DNA of 64,000 nt. Source: Penicillium oxalicum. Its lineage: Eukaryota; Ascomycota; Eurotiomycetes; Eurotiales; Aspergillaceae. Where the stretch lies: contig NC_064653.1 of the NCBI RefSeq assembly GCF_001723175.1, positions 248,001 to 312,000 of the forward strand, written 5' to 3'. Each line of letters begins with the position of its first letter. The first letter of the stretch is position 1. The position numbers and the translations under genes are program-made. Positions 1 through 10,459 of this stretch are shown piece after piece. The notes below the pieces were generated by a model. The model had not been told where the DNA came from, ran no database searches, and was given only the letters and a program-made list of their open reading frames with translations.

Positions 1-2093
1 CAATGCTTAGCCATTCTTCTTTTTGGTCGCCGTGTCATGAGATTCCAACCTTTGTCTAGGACAGCAAGCTTAATGGAGAATTATCGCCGTAAATTGATTA
101 GCCATGTGTACACCGTTCAGCGCACCGTTTTGTGCATTATGACCTTGGTCCCAAAAGTACCACGGCGCTCTCTGCCTAATATGCCGAAACTGGTTAAGCG
201 TCAGGGGACTGTACATGATTGGTCGCGCACGACTCGTTTGGTATTCACTCTTCTTGTTGTGCTTGAATACAGTAGATGTTCCAATTCATCACTCGAGTGT
301 ATCTCGTAGGTGCTGGGAAGTTGGAGGTGAGAATGAAATAGAATGACCACGATGGTTTTATTGACTAAAGAGATCCTGCACTCCATCCATTCCCGCGGAG
401 ATTTCTCCGTATTGCGGGTGTTTCTGCACAATCTCCAAAAAGTGCAACTAGTGCAAAATTTGATAGGGAATTTGCCCAATCCACATGTACCTGTTTGAAT
501 CCAGGTACTTCCGAGGCACAAGATTCTACAAGTTGCTCTCTGGTGGCTTGCACGGGGCCAAGATGTAGAAGACCTTTTCCGTGGTTCGTACTGGGGACCT
601 CGGAAGCTCCTCCACCACTCCACAAAAAAATGAAAGAGAAAAAAACACAAAGTTGGAGACAAGATGCGAAAAGAGTGGAGAATCATAGCGGATCCACAAA
701 CGGGTTTCAACCCCGCGGATACAGAAAGGGGGAAGACAGAACCAAAAAGAACACAAAAAAGAAAAAGAAAAGAAATGTATAAGAACCACTCCCCCCCTCC
801 CCCCCCCCCCCCCCCCGAAAATTCAAAACGGAAGTAGAGAAAAAAAAACAAGTTAAGTAAAAATACATTTAATTAGGAAAAAACGGTGGTGCTTAACGGG
901 ACCTTTGCCATTTGAGAATCATATGCAGAGTTTCGGACGAGTGCTAGATTTTGGTAGACTTGGGGAAAAGTGCCTGGCTTTGCGATCGAAGATTGTAGAT
1001 CCCAAGGTCTAGATCATTATGGATACGCTGGTAGCATGACCATATGGTATTGTCTCGAATGTCTCTCCGGTACTGGTACCTACCACATCGTGTACATGGC
1101 AAGGTTCCAGAAAGGTCAGCAGCCCGCACGACCGTAGGTATAATATTCTGGAGAGGGAAATCATTCGTGCGTGAAAAATCGGGGAGGAAGCTAATCCTCA
1201 GGGTACCTGCGTAAGTGGTGGAAAACTGCTGCAAGGGACCCTTGGTAAGTGGCTGAAGGAGTAGTAAAATGTGGAAGCACAGTATGTATGATGCTCCAGT
1301 GTGTACACAACCTGGACGCCAGTCCAGTGATTAGGTGAAGCATTGAAGAGCGAAGGGAAAAAAGGGGCGAATTGGCCCCAGAGTAACTCTAAGTTGGAGA
1401 ACAGCAAAGCGAAGAGATAGACGCTTCAGGTACCCTCCCTCAAAAATAAATACTAGATTTTTCAAGATCTATGCGGGAAAGACTTGACGTGAGATGCATA
1501 TATGGATACAAGGATGAATGTCTACGCGGCTGAGAATTGACACTCTCTACCTAGGACCCCTGAGCCCTGATTGACTTTCTTGGTTTTCTTTCTCACCCTT
1601 GGCCCGGAATTTCCCCACCAAGATAGACCGCGAAACGAGAGCCATCAATTGTGGTCAGGTTACGATACAATGCAAGCGAGGGGAAATAACGTAAAAATGC
1701 GGTCAATTGTATTCTTCGTATCCTCTAGTGATGGAATCGACCACACGCCAAAAGCGATGGGCCAAGATGTGAATTGAAGAAGAAAAAAAAATGATATTGA
1801 AAAAAAAGTAATAATCAAAAAGCAGGGGTAACAAAGATGCGATAAAAAGAACAATTCAGTCCAAGAATCCAAAAGCAAAGGTTGCAAATCAACATTCTGA
1901 AGCACCTGGTGTGATCCCAGATCACCGTTGATGCAGGTGTAATGTGATGGCCAGGAATCTCCGCCCAGCTACAACCGCCAGACGTCCTTTCGTCTGCTTC
2001 CCATTTTTATTCGTTTTTTGCTGTGGGGATGTTCTCATGGCTCTTTCCCTTCCTGGGTCCTGACCGAGCAGGACCTCGACGACCACTCAAGAC
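1..2093. other. Intergenic, no gene recognised
   Basis: Only short open frames without recognisable domains are present. The stretch holds a long poly-C tract (799-816, preceded by seven C and a T) and A-rich segments near 620-860 and 1780-1820. The part next to 2093 is the 3' flank of the cellobiohydrolase gene. Confidence 0.6.
799..816. repeat. Poly-C homopolymer (18 C)
   Basis: Eighteen uninterrupted C residues follow a CCCCCCCT stretch. It is one of three G/C homopolymers of at least 16 nt in the window; the others are at 53889-53904 and 58925-58942. It is outside any recognised gene. Such tracts are prone to length errors in sequencing. Confidence 0.9.
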
Positions 2094-3707
2094 TTACAGG
2101 CACTGGGAGTAGTACTCGTTCTGCTTGGTGCAGGTGTAAGGGCTGGCACAGGTGGTGGGACCGGTGTAGCCAACACCACCGCACTGGGCCCAGTGAGCAG
2201 CACCGCCGCCGTTACCGCCAGAGGCAGCAGTGGTGGTGGTGGCCTTGCTGGTAGTGGTGGTGGTTGGGGCCTTGGTGGTGGTGGTGGAGCCGCTGCCGTT
2301 GCCGCCGCCGGTGGAGCCGCTGTTGAAGGTGGAGCCAATGGGACCAGCCTTGATGTTGGAGAAGACAACGTAGGAGTTGGCATTCTGGGACTCAACGTCG
2401 TTGGGAGCACCGGAGGAGATGTCGCAAGAGCCGCGCTTGGCACCGAGGGTAGTGGAGCTGGCGGTGGTGGGGTAGGTGCTGTCGAGCCAGAGCATGTTGG
2501 AGTTGTGGTCATCCCAGAGACTCATGACCAGGACCATGCCCTCCTCAAAGGCGGCACCCATACCGGCCAGGGCACCGTGCTTGGTGAAGTCATCGGTATC
2601 TCCAAAGGCGGCCTTCTGGGCCTTGCAGAAGGAGTCGGTGATGGAGTTACCGCTGACACCGGCGACGGTGGACTGGGGCTGGCCGATCACCTTGCCGTTC
2701 TGGACGTAGAAGCGCTTGATCTCGCTCAGGGTACCGGTGGAGGTACCGTCGTCGGTGAGGAACTGGGTCACCACGGTGAATGGAGACTTGGTGTCCACGG
2801 TCATGCCGGGACCGTAGAAGTTGGTCACACCCTGACGGTACGGGTTGAAGTCACACCCATCAGGATCGCAAGTACCAGCGTAACGGTCGTTGCTGTAGGT
2901 ACCACCGCAGGCGTTGCCCTCGCACATGGTCTGGCCGGGGGTGTCGCAAGGGTGAGGAGTGAGGGCCTCGGAGATGGAGTTGGCCTCCCAAATGTCCATC
3001 TCGGCACAGCAAGTACCGTGGCCACCGACACCCGAGTTGGGGTCGTTGGAGGAGGGAGTCCAGCCCTCGACGTTGGCGATACCGTTGATGAACTTGAGGT
3101 CACGGGGGCACTGAGAGTCACAGTATCCAGTACCGTACTTGGCACCGGCCTTGTTGGTTGGGTACTTGGCCATACCACCATCGGCGTCCATGTCGACGAA
3201 GTAGAGGGCACCGTTGAGACCGCAAGGCAGGTTGGAAACATCCACGTCAAAGGTGAACTCCTGGTTCAGGAGGTTGAACTTCTGGTAAGTGGTGTCGTTC
3301 TCCAGCAGGTAGAGACGAGAACCGATGTTCTTCTGGGAAGCTTGGGTGACAAAGTTGATGCGCAGAGAGTTGCCACTGGTGGTCACACCGTAGGTGCTCG
3401 CGTAGCTGGCACCGTCGACGGCACAGTTGGCGGCGCAGGTCTTGTCATCGGGACACAGGGTCGCGTCCCAGGTGTTACCAGTGTAGCAGTTCTTGCCGTT
3501 CTTGTCGTGAACCCAGCGCCAGTTGGCGTCAATGACGACACTACCGCTGACGGGGGTGCAGCTGCCACCGGCAGAGCACTTCTGCCAGGTCAAGGCCGGG
3601 TGGGACTCGGCAGTCAGAGTGCCGGCGCCCTGGGCCGAGACGGAGGCCAGCAGGGAGGAGAGGAGGAGAGCCCCCTTGTAGATCTGGTAGGAGATGGAAC
3701 CCTTCAT
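2094..3707 (-). CDS. cbh1: GH7 cellobiohydrolase I with C-terminal CBM1
   Basis: Secreted exo-cellulase that releases cellobiose from the reducing ends of cellulose chains with retention of configuration. The 537-residue protein is intronless. A signal peptide covers about residues 1-25. The GH7 catalytic domain follows to about 455 and carries the E-M-D-I-W-E signature, with E236 as nucleophile, D238 as helper and E241 as acid/base. A Gly/Ser/Thr/Lys linker runs to about 500, and a fungal cellulose-binding module (CBM1) with four cysteines ends in Y-Y-S-Q-C-L. The start was set at 3707 because the signal peptide begins there; an in-frame extension upstream adds six residues and is unlikely. 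The W-E-A-N-S context is that of CBHI rather than the endoglucanase branch, whose counterpart is the GH7 at 45.7-47.2 kb. A TATA box lies about 140 bp upstream. The family is normally cellulose-induced and glucose-repressed. Confidence 0.97.
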   Translation of the reverse strand: MKGSISYQIYKGALLLSSLLASVSAQGAGTLTAESHPALTWQKCSAGGSCTPVSGSVVIDANWRWVHDKNGKNCYTGNTWDATLCPDDKTCAANCAVDGASYASTYGVTTSGNSLRINFVTQASQKNIGSRLYLLENDTTYQKFNLLNQEFTFDVDVSNLPCGLNGALYFVDMDADGGMAKYPTNKAGAKYGTGYCDSQCPRDLKFINGIANVEGWTPSSNDPNSGVGGHGTCCAEMDIWEANSISEALTPHPCDTPGQTMCEGNACGGTYSNDRYAGTCDPDGCDFNPYRQGVTNFYGPGMTVDTKSPFTVVTQFLTDDGTSTGTLSEIKRFYVQNGKVIGQPQSTVAGVSGNSITDSFCKAQKAAFGDTDDFTKHGALAGMGAAFEEGMVLVMSLWDDHNSNMLWLDSTYPTTASSTTLGAKRGSCDISSGAPNDVESQNANSYVVFSNIKAGPIGSTFNSGSTGGGNGSGSTTTTKAPTTTTTSKATTTTAASGGNGGGAAHWAQCGGVGYTGPTTCASPYTCTKQNEYYSQCL

Positions 3708-3843
3708 TGTGATGGATTGGATCAAAGATCAAAAGAGATGATGATCAATTTTGTTCTTTGAGGATCTGATGAAAGGGGGGTGGTGGAGGAGATGAGGAAG
3801 GAATGGATGATGAACACCAGAGTCGAGGTGATGGCACCTCTTC

Positions 3844-3850
3844 TTATATA
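3844..3850 (-). promoter_or_regulatory. TATA box of the cellobiohydrolase gene
   Basis: On the minus strand the sequence reads TATATAA, about 140 bp upstream of the cbh1 ATG. That spacing matches the other secreted-enzyme genes in this window. Assignment rests on motif and position only. Confidence 0.65.
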
Positions 3851-4807
3851 GTTGCTTCCTTGGGTGGATCCTGAAGCAATTCGCCTCTCGACTGATTTCC
3901 TTTTGGGATGGACATCCACGGCGTGGCGGTCCGCACCACTGTGCATAGCCCCAGGGGGTGAAGTTCATCTCAGTCATGCACGAAAATGGAATGCCTGCCA
4001 GCACGCACTCCGCGGACACGGAGGAAGCTCCCCAGATTTTGCGGGTAGTGGATCTCTCCCCCCTTGGACGATGGAGGCGAAATTGAGGTCCAGTCCTTTT
4101 GCAGTGGGGGAAGCTTTCATCTCCCCCAGAGTCTCGGGAGGCGCCCCGTGAAGAAGGCTTTCTGCGTTGTGGTTCAAAGTGGCCGCAGAGGGGGGTCAGC
4201 GGCGGCACACCAATCCCGGCAACCCACTCGGTGAAGGATATGGGAGCCCATGCAAATGACAATGTGCCTTGATTCGGGATCAACGTCTTACCCTCTTTGG
4301 GCGAGGGGAGATGGCGGCTGAGTGATCCGTTTCGAAATGTGACACGCCCGCGCAGAAGAGGCGAACACAAGGTGACACGACGATGAAAAGTCAAAGCCGG
4401 ATGCTTTCGGTGGCCCCTCGTTCTCTCTGTCTCTCTGCCTCTCTGTGTGGGTGTCTCTCTCTCCTGCTCTCTTGCCCGCTCCTTTCTGCAGGCTCCACCT
4501 GTCTCACGGAATTGCCAGACTCGGAATGGATAGATTGAGCGAGGTAGATTATCCGTGGCGAGAGGGTCATGTAATTTGGGATTCGGAAAAATGTCCATGT
4601 CCCTTCATACACATCCTCTCGTCCCATTTCCCCGACATCTTTATCGTCAGCTCTATGGGGAAGTCTCGTAGGGCACTCTGAAATGTTAGATGTTTTTCTT
4701 GCTTTGCAGTGAATTTCCTCTTTTTCGTGTCTGATTTTCTTTTCTTCCCCCGAGTTTTCTGTCGGGATCACTTCTTCGTTACTTTTTCCCGGTGAGACGG
4801 TCCTGCA

Positions 4808-4814
4808 GGCTAAA
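4808..4814 (+). promoter_or_regulatory. Possible XlnR/Xyr1-type element GGCTAAA
   Basis: An exact GGCTAAA, the core recognised by the XlnR/Xyr1 activators of cellulase genes in Aspergillus and Trichoderma, lies about 1.1 kb upstream of the cbh1 start. A single copy this far away can occur by chance, so the assignment is weak. Confidence 0.25.
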
Positions 4815-6663
4815 ATCGGCAATTCGACTCTCCCCTCACTTTTCTTTTTTTTTTTTCCTCAGGGGAGTCAATTTCTGGGGAAGAACTTAGTTGGTCACCG
4901 TGCAGGGATGGCATCTGCAGGAGCATGGGGGAAAGTGGCTCACGCGATGCGACTAGCCGCATCTGGGAAATTTCAGGGCTGCCGAAAGCGCCAACGGACG
5001 CGCCTCAGGAATTCATCAATGAACCCTTGACTCGCTTACTCCGAAGCTCAATTCGCGGGGGACAGGAGGAAATATTCACGAGTTGAGAGGAAGATATCTG
5101 CCAAATGTCCTGGAGGCGGAGAGAAAGGCGTCTAACGTGTGGGGGAAAAGCCAAATCGGGAGTGGGGAGAGAGCCAAGTCCAAGGAAAACGACAGTCTGG
5201 TGGTGAGAGATGAGAGTTGAAGTTGGGTGCCTGAGGTGTGGTGGAGCTTCCGGGCAGATCAATGGAAGTTCGTGAAATCGTTCAACCTGATGTTGCTGCC
5301 CAGTCTGGAGGGGGCGGAGGAGCCGGGTGCGAAAGAACAATATCCGGTGCATGTAGCATGTGCCGAGTGAGATACCGCCCAAACCGGGTATTATCCCCTA
5401 GTGAGCCAAGTCGCAAGAAGTATACCGTTCTGCTGTGGTGGCCGAGGTCAGGTGCAAAGCTAGGCGCCACTTTGGGCCAAATTGTTCCAACTTGCCAATG
5501 ACTGTCTTTGGCGCATCGCCGTATAGTCTCTAGTTACTTTACTAATAGTACTACAGTAGTATGCACACATACTTTCCAATCTTTCCCTATAGTGTGGTCC
5601 GGGGCAGACTATTCACTGGACAGTCAGATTGGTATCAGAGTACATCGTCGGAACTCTCGACAGAGCTGGTGATGTTGAGAGCTCATTGTCACTAATGGAG
5701 CACTCTACAAAACGACCATATAGAGGAGAGAAATATTATGCAGCATACGTTACGCGGAGCCCATTGGTCTTGCTTGGTACCTCGCTTGGACAGCGGGTGA
5801 AGCATGACTGGATGACTGGGCGATGGATGACTTTTCCTAAGCCTCGTGACTGACGGACCTCCCCCTCCCAACACGGACCGCTTCTTCATCCAGTTTCATC
5901 AACCCCAAATTAATTCCGGATGATTTTGTGATTGGCTCCCGCATCCTGCACAGAATCTCGTGGCAGGAATCTATTCCATGATGCAGGACCGCTACACACT
6001 GGTCCACTGTGATTTGATACATTGGAATTCTTCCGTTGCCCCCGTGCCCCCGGATGCTGACTGGCGACGCACGAAGGTGGAAAGGAGAGGGAAAAAAAGA
6101 TAAATATTTAGATCTATGTTTTTTTTTAAAAAAAAAAAAATCTTAATTTTCTAGGCAGAGAACAACGACCTTGGAGCAGGATTGAGTGAAAGTACACCCT
6201 GATCCGGCTCATCCAAGCTGTACCCTTTCTTCGGACATCCCCTTCACAGCTCGGACCAAGGGTCTCGAAAAAGGCACAGGCGGACTTGATCTTCCGTCTC
6301 CGAACCGATCTTTGAGTTTGGACTTGGGAGCAGCGAAACTCACTTGGAACGGTTTCATGCTCCACCCACAAGCTTCTGACCCAGCATGGCGTGTGTCTTT
6401 GTTCAACGGATCACCTTTTGCTTGTCTGACTCCCCTTCGCAGCATCATATGCCTCTACTCATTTCTAGAAAGGCTCACACAACGGTCGTCAAGACCACAC
6501 TGTGTTCCCTGTGACGGGTCCATGTACGAGTTGACTTTGGTGAGTCGTCATGGAGGCCAGAGGCGACTTGACGCCGAACCACATCCACCGTTGGGAGAGC
6601 CTCGGAGCCTGTCAGCTGGATACCCTCGACTCGAGAGGATTGGAATATTCGAGGCGTGGATGG

Positions 6664-6703
6664 CCTGACAGCCTGACAGCCTGAGAGCCTGGAAGCCTGG
6701 AAG
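6664..6703 (+). repeat. 8-bp tandem repeat, five units
   Basis: Five head-to-tail octamers (CCTGACAG twice, CCTGAGAG once, CCTGGAAG twice) lie about 310 bp upstream of the deformylase start. The gradual drift between units suggests slippage. No function can be assigned. Confidence 0.8.
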
Positions 6704-7015
6704 CCGGCGGACGGCGATCATGGATGACTCATCGCCGCGATCGGCCCTGTTCCGGTTCCAGTAGTGGGGTGAACCTGGAACGGACGAGCAGGGCAAAGAC
6801 TCACAGTGATGGTGGGACCCAAAATTTTGTGATGGCCTCGCCAGAGTTCCGTGCTTGGATCCTACCGTGATACTTCTCCCCTTCTCCTTTTATCTCTGTT
6901 ACAGAACGTCCTCTTTTTTGTGATCTCGTGGCTTGTCGAGCGGATTCAACACCGTCTGCCTCTCTTTCCGAGCCCCGATCATCATCTTTTCAACACCCTT
7001 CTACACCCAGTCACC

Positions 7016-7882
7016 ATGGCGTCCTCCAGCTTCATCCTGACCCTGTCGGGTCCCGATCGCCCCGGTATCGTCCATGCCGTCACGGCCTTCCTCGTCCAGC
7101 ACAATCTGAACATTGTCGACTCCTCTCAATTCGGCGACCTGACCTCGAAGCGCTTCTTCATGCGCGTGCAATTCGTCGCCGCGGTCGAGACCGAGGCAAT
7201 GCCCGAGTTGGAGAAGCTCTGCGCGGCCTTTGAGCCTACCGCCAAGTCTTTCTCCATGGAGTTTGAGATTCACCCCACCACCCAGAAGCCTCGCGTCATG
7301 ATCATGGTCTCCAAGATTGGTCACTGCTTGAACGACTTGCTCTTCCGCCAGTCCACCGGTCAGCTCAACATCGAAGTCCCCCTCATCATCTCCAACCACC
7401 CCGACTTTGCCGCGCTGGCGGCAACCTACAACATCCCCTTCATTCACCTCCCCGTCACCGCCGACACCAAGGCCCAGCAGGAGGCCCGGATCCTGGAACT
7501 GGTGCAAGAATACAAGATCGACCTGATCGTTCTGGCCCGGTACATGCAGGTTCTGTCACCCAAGCTGTGCGAGGCCATGTCCGGCCGCATCATCAACATC
7601 CACCACAGCTTCTTGCCCTCCTTCAAGGGTGCCAAACCCTACCACCAGGCCTATGACCGTGGTGTGAAGATCATCGGCGCCACGGCCCACTTTGTCACCA
7701 GTGACCTGGATGAGGGTCCTATTATCGAGCAGAATGTCGTGCGTGTCAACCACGGCATGAGCCCCAAGGAGCTCACCCACGCGGGTAGTAACGTTGAGAG
7801 CAACGTGCTCGCCTCCGCCGTCAAGTATGTGACGGAGCGTCGCGTGCTGCTCAACGGACACAAGACCGTTGTGTTCAATTAG
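7016..7882 (+). CDS. purU: Formyltetrahydrofolate deformylase
   Basis: Hydrolyses 10-formyl-tetrahydrofolate to formate and tetrahydrofolate, balancing one-carbon pools. The protein has 288 residues and no intron. An N-terminal ACT domain (about residues 5-85, with S-G-P-D-R-P-G-I) is followed by a formyltransferase domain (about 92-280). The catalytic triad of the PurN/PurU fold is visible as N194 and H196 in I-I-N-I-H-H-S and D232 in S-D-L-D-E-G-P. The ATG at 7016 sits in an excellent context (CACCATGGC) and begins directly at the ACT domain; the frame is open 55 codons further upstream but that part is hydrophobic leader-like 5'UTR. No targeting signal is seen, so a cytosolic location is likely. 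Confidence 0.95.
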   Translation: MASSSFILTLSGPDRPGIVHAVTAFLVQHNLNIVDSSQFGDLTSKRFFMRVQFVAAVETEAMPELEKLCAAFEPTAKSFSMEFEIHPTTQKPRVMIMVSKIGHCLNDLLFRQSTGQLNIEVPLIISNHPDFAALAATYNIPFIHLPVTADTKAQQEARILELVQEYKIDLIVLARYMQVLSPKLCEAMSGRIINIHHSFLPSFKGAKPYHQAYDRGVKIIGATAHFVTSDLDEGPIIEQNVVRVNHGMSPKELTHAGSNVESNVLASAVKYVTERRVLLNGHKTVVFN

Positions 7883-9367
7883 ATTCGGGAGTAATGTGAA
7901 CTGGGTCGGGGACCTCGCAAAGAAATGAGAGGTCTCTGGACAAATTCAGAAGCAGAAAAAAAAGGGAAAAAGAAAAAAGAAAAAAGGGCATTTCGCCTGG
8001 CGGAGACTCACGGTCCTTCAAGGCTCTGTTGATGCGAAAAGACACGATATATAGACCAAATCTTTCAGAATCAATGAAAAAAAAAAGATGATATTTTCCA
8101 AATAAGTGAACCATAAGATGAACCATGACTCCAGTACGAGACATTGACGCATACCAAGGCACGGATGTGTGGAAAAGGTACACGTTAGGTTTCAGTAGCC
8201 TAATTGGAACATGAAGGAACCTAATCTCTATCTGAATGAACTGAGACTTTCAAAGATGAGGTATAATGACTGAAGGAGACCCTCAATATATACTCCCGCC
8301 AAGAGTCCAGACCATTTAATCTCCTACGAGCCAGGTAGGCTCAACCGGTCCATGCCCCGATGCCTGATTACACCCACATCAACATGAGAATCAATATTTT
8401 CCGACCTACTCATACGATTATGCGCGTCAACCATAGCCATATGCATGAGCTCATATTTACCACGCTTAGTGAATACATGTCCAGATGTCATCCGTGTAAA
8501 TAGATAGGTAGAATTTCATCAAGCCCCACGTCTGGTCCCGTCCATGCTACCTAGTAGGTACTAAGCCAAGTTAGGTGGGCACGGAGTATATATCTCTCGA
8601 ACCTAACAGACCCGCCAAGGACCGAAATGTACGCGCCCGCATTCATCGACCAGTTGGAAATAATTGGAAGCACTGGACTGGATATGAACAGATCCAGTCG
8701 ACCCTATAAGAAAAAGTGGGGGAAGATATGGATGTCTATCGACTATCCCGTCGTGTCCGGCCCGACCGGCAAATACAATGATTGATGGATATTTGATAGG
8801 ATGGATGGAGGGCCTTGACTGGCAGATGTAGACTCGACCCATTGGAGCTGACCGGCTCCAGACTCTTCGGTGCATTCCTGACTGGTGCGCAGGTGGCCAG
8901 CGCTCCCCTGTCAGGGTAGGAGCTTGGAATGTCGAGGAAGAGTCGGATTATGCACGTCATCGAGGCAGAGGTGGGCGGAGCTCGATCAGTAGTATTGGAA
9001 TCTAACAGGCTCGGATGTTGGAGCGGCAATTCCTTTGGAACATGCATAATCGTCAGAAGAAGATTCCATTTCCAACGTACCACCTTGACTATCTCTTCCA
9101 TAAATAATTGATTCCATCTCCATCCGCGAAACAGCACTTTTGGTAGTAACTTCAATCACTTTGTGTGAGACCTCTCTCCGCATCTCCTTGAATTCGAACC
9201 GCCCGCTCCCGCCGTCCAGACGCTAAGTAGTAAGTACTGTACGCACTCGCCGTATAGATTCTCATTTGCGTCAATCTCACCTTCGCCAGTACGGACCAGC
9301 CGTTTCCTTCGACCGACCTACAAGATTAGTACATCAGGAAGCGTATACACCTCAACAGTCTACGGAA
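7883..9367. other. Intergenic, no gene recognised
   Basis: About 1.5 kb between purU and the DUF3237 gene. It contains A-rich 3' flank sequence (7955-8090) and only short open frames without recognisable motifs. The last few hundred bases probably serve as promoter for the downstream gene. Confidence 0.5.
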
Positions 9368-10255
9368 ATGGACACCCTTTCCCCTCCGCCCAAACTAAGC
9401 CATCTCTTCACGCTGCGATGCGCTGTCGATCCCCCCATGGAAATTGGCAAGGGGCCCTACGGTCGACGACGCTGTGTGCCGATTAAATCGGGATCGGTCC
9501 ATGGACCGCATCTTCAAGGTGAAGTTGTGCCGGGAGGGGCGGATTTCATGTACGTTGATTGGCGGCCAGGAATCTCCAGACTTGAAGCTGCATTTCCGAG
9601 CACTGCAATACTCACCCACTCAAGTTGTTGTCTTGATCATTGGTCCAGTCAGGTTTGAATCGTCAAGCTAACCGTTTGAGAACGGGGGGGGAGGTTGGAA
9701 ATCTCCCCTGTGGAAATAAATCAGGCTAGTTGAAGATAATCAAACAACGCACGTCAACACCAATTACGTGGTAAAGAGTCATGATGGGGCTTACTTGTAC
9801 CTTCGGTGAGTACCATTTCATTGTCCCTGGAAGATATTTCTCTGCTAGGAGAACCCTTCTATCTACCTACGGTCCTACATTCAGGTCCAGGTACTCCTGG
9901 ACGTGTGATTGTTCAAAGTACCTAGATCTGGATAGTCGAAGACGTGAAAAGGTGCAGACAAGAAACAGAATTAACGTCTATCTCTCTCTCTCTCTCTCTC
10001 TCCACTCCGGGAGGAGGGGGAAAAACCCCCCCATCTAGAACCGAAGGTACTCGAGCCGGACCTCCCGAGGTCTTGCAAGCGTTGATGGAGGGTGGACCGG
10101 TGGATCCGAGCCAGTATTGGTTTCATCTTCACATCAAGATTGAGACCGGGCACGAAAAGTACAAATGGATGAATGACCGGGTCATTGTTGGGCGAGCCAC
10201 GCGCGCAAAGGGCGAGGTGGCTTATGATGCGTATTACTTGGAGAACGATGGCTGA
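9368..10255 (+). CDS. DUF3237 family protein (three exons)
   Basis: Small protein of 159 residues belonging to the uncharacterised DUF3237 beta-barrel family; no reaction is known. Exons are 9368-9549, 9725-9805 and 10039-10255, separated by GTACGT...CAG (175 bp) and GTGAGT...TAG (233 bp) introns. Joining them gives one continuous family-like protein: P-P-K-L-S-H-L-F-T-L at the N-terminus, G-P-Y-G-R-R-R near residue 28, the hallmark G-E-V-V-P-G-G-A-D across the end of exon 1, S-H-D-G-A-Y-L-Y-L-R in exon 2, and F-H-L-H-I-K-I-E-T-G plus the ending Y-D-A-Y in exon 3. No signal peptide is visible. Intron 2 is unusually rich in low-complexity sequence, with a CT microsatellite and a G-run/C-run pair just before the acceptor. 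Its stop lies 204 bp from the convergent stop of the zinc-cluster regulator. The intron positions are hand-derived. Confidence 0.85.
9979..10002 (+). repeat. CT microsatellite inside intron 2 of the DUF3237 gene
   Basis: A run of about eleven CT dinucleotides lies 36-60 bp upstream of the intron 2 acceptor (10038). It may double as an extended polypyrimidine tract. A G-run followed by an A-run and a C-run separates it from the splice site. Confidence 0.8.
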
Positions 10256-10459
10256 GGGGTTGTGCGGGTGATGGATTCTCAGATTTCAATCGTTGACTTG
10301 ATCCAGCATGTACTTGGTGTCAAAAGGTAGTACCTTCATCGTCGTCCATTAATCATTATGATTGTATTCTAGTAACACACGTGGATGGTACATTGCAAGA
10401 TTTCTGGGTGAATTTTTTGAAAAAGGCTCGGATCGACCAAGTCTCCGCTTCACATTCCT

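Larger units (their letters stand above)
3708..7015. other. Long promoter/intergenic region between cbh1 and purU
   Basis: About 3.3 kb without a convincing gene. It contains the cbh1 promoter with its TATA box, GTGGGG/CTGGGG-type motifs that fit the CreA core SYGGRG (for example near 3949, 4104 and 4873), one GGCTAAA element at 4808 and an 8-bp tandem repeat at 6664-6703. A 289-codon minus-strand frame at 3729-4598 is low-complexity and lies across the promoter, so it was not called. Confidence 0.55.

Noticed and set aside
201..851. Minus-strand frame of 216 codons near the left edge
   Set aside because: Its N-terminal part is a translation of the poly-C tract (Gly run) and A-rich DNA; no family similarity.
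2193..3761. Long plus-strand frame (522 codons) opposite the cellobiohydrolase
   Set aside because: It is antisense to a strongly supported GH7 gene, is Gly/Val-rich without family motifs, and arises from the strong third-position G/C preference of the real gene.
3729..4598. Minus-strand frame of 289 codons upstream of cbh1
   Set aside because: It covers the TATA box and promoter, is Arg/Glu-rich low complexity in part and has no recognisable domain.
6851..7015. Upstream extension of the deformylase frame
   Set aside because: The ACT domain begins right at the ATG at 7016, which has a much better start context; the extension would add a non-family hydrophobic leader.
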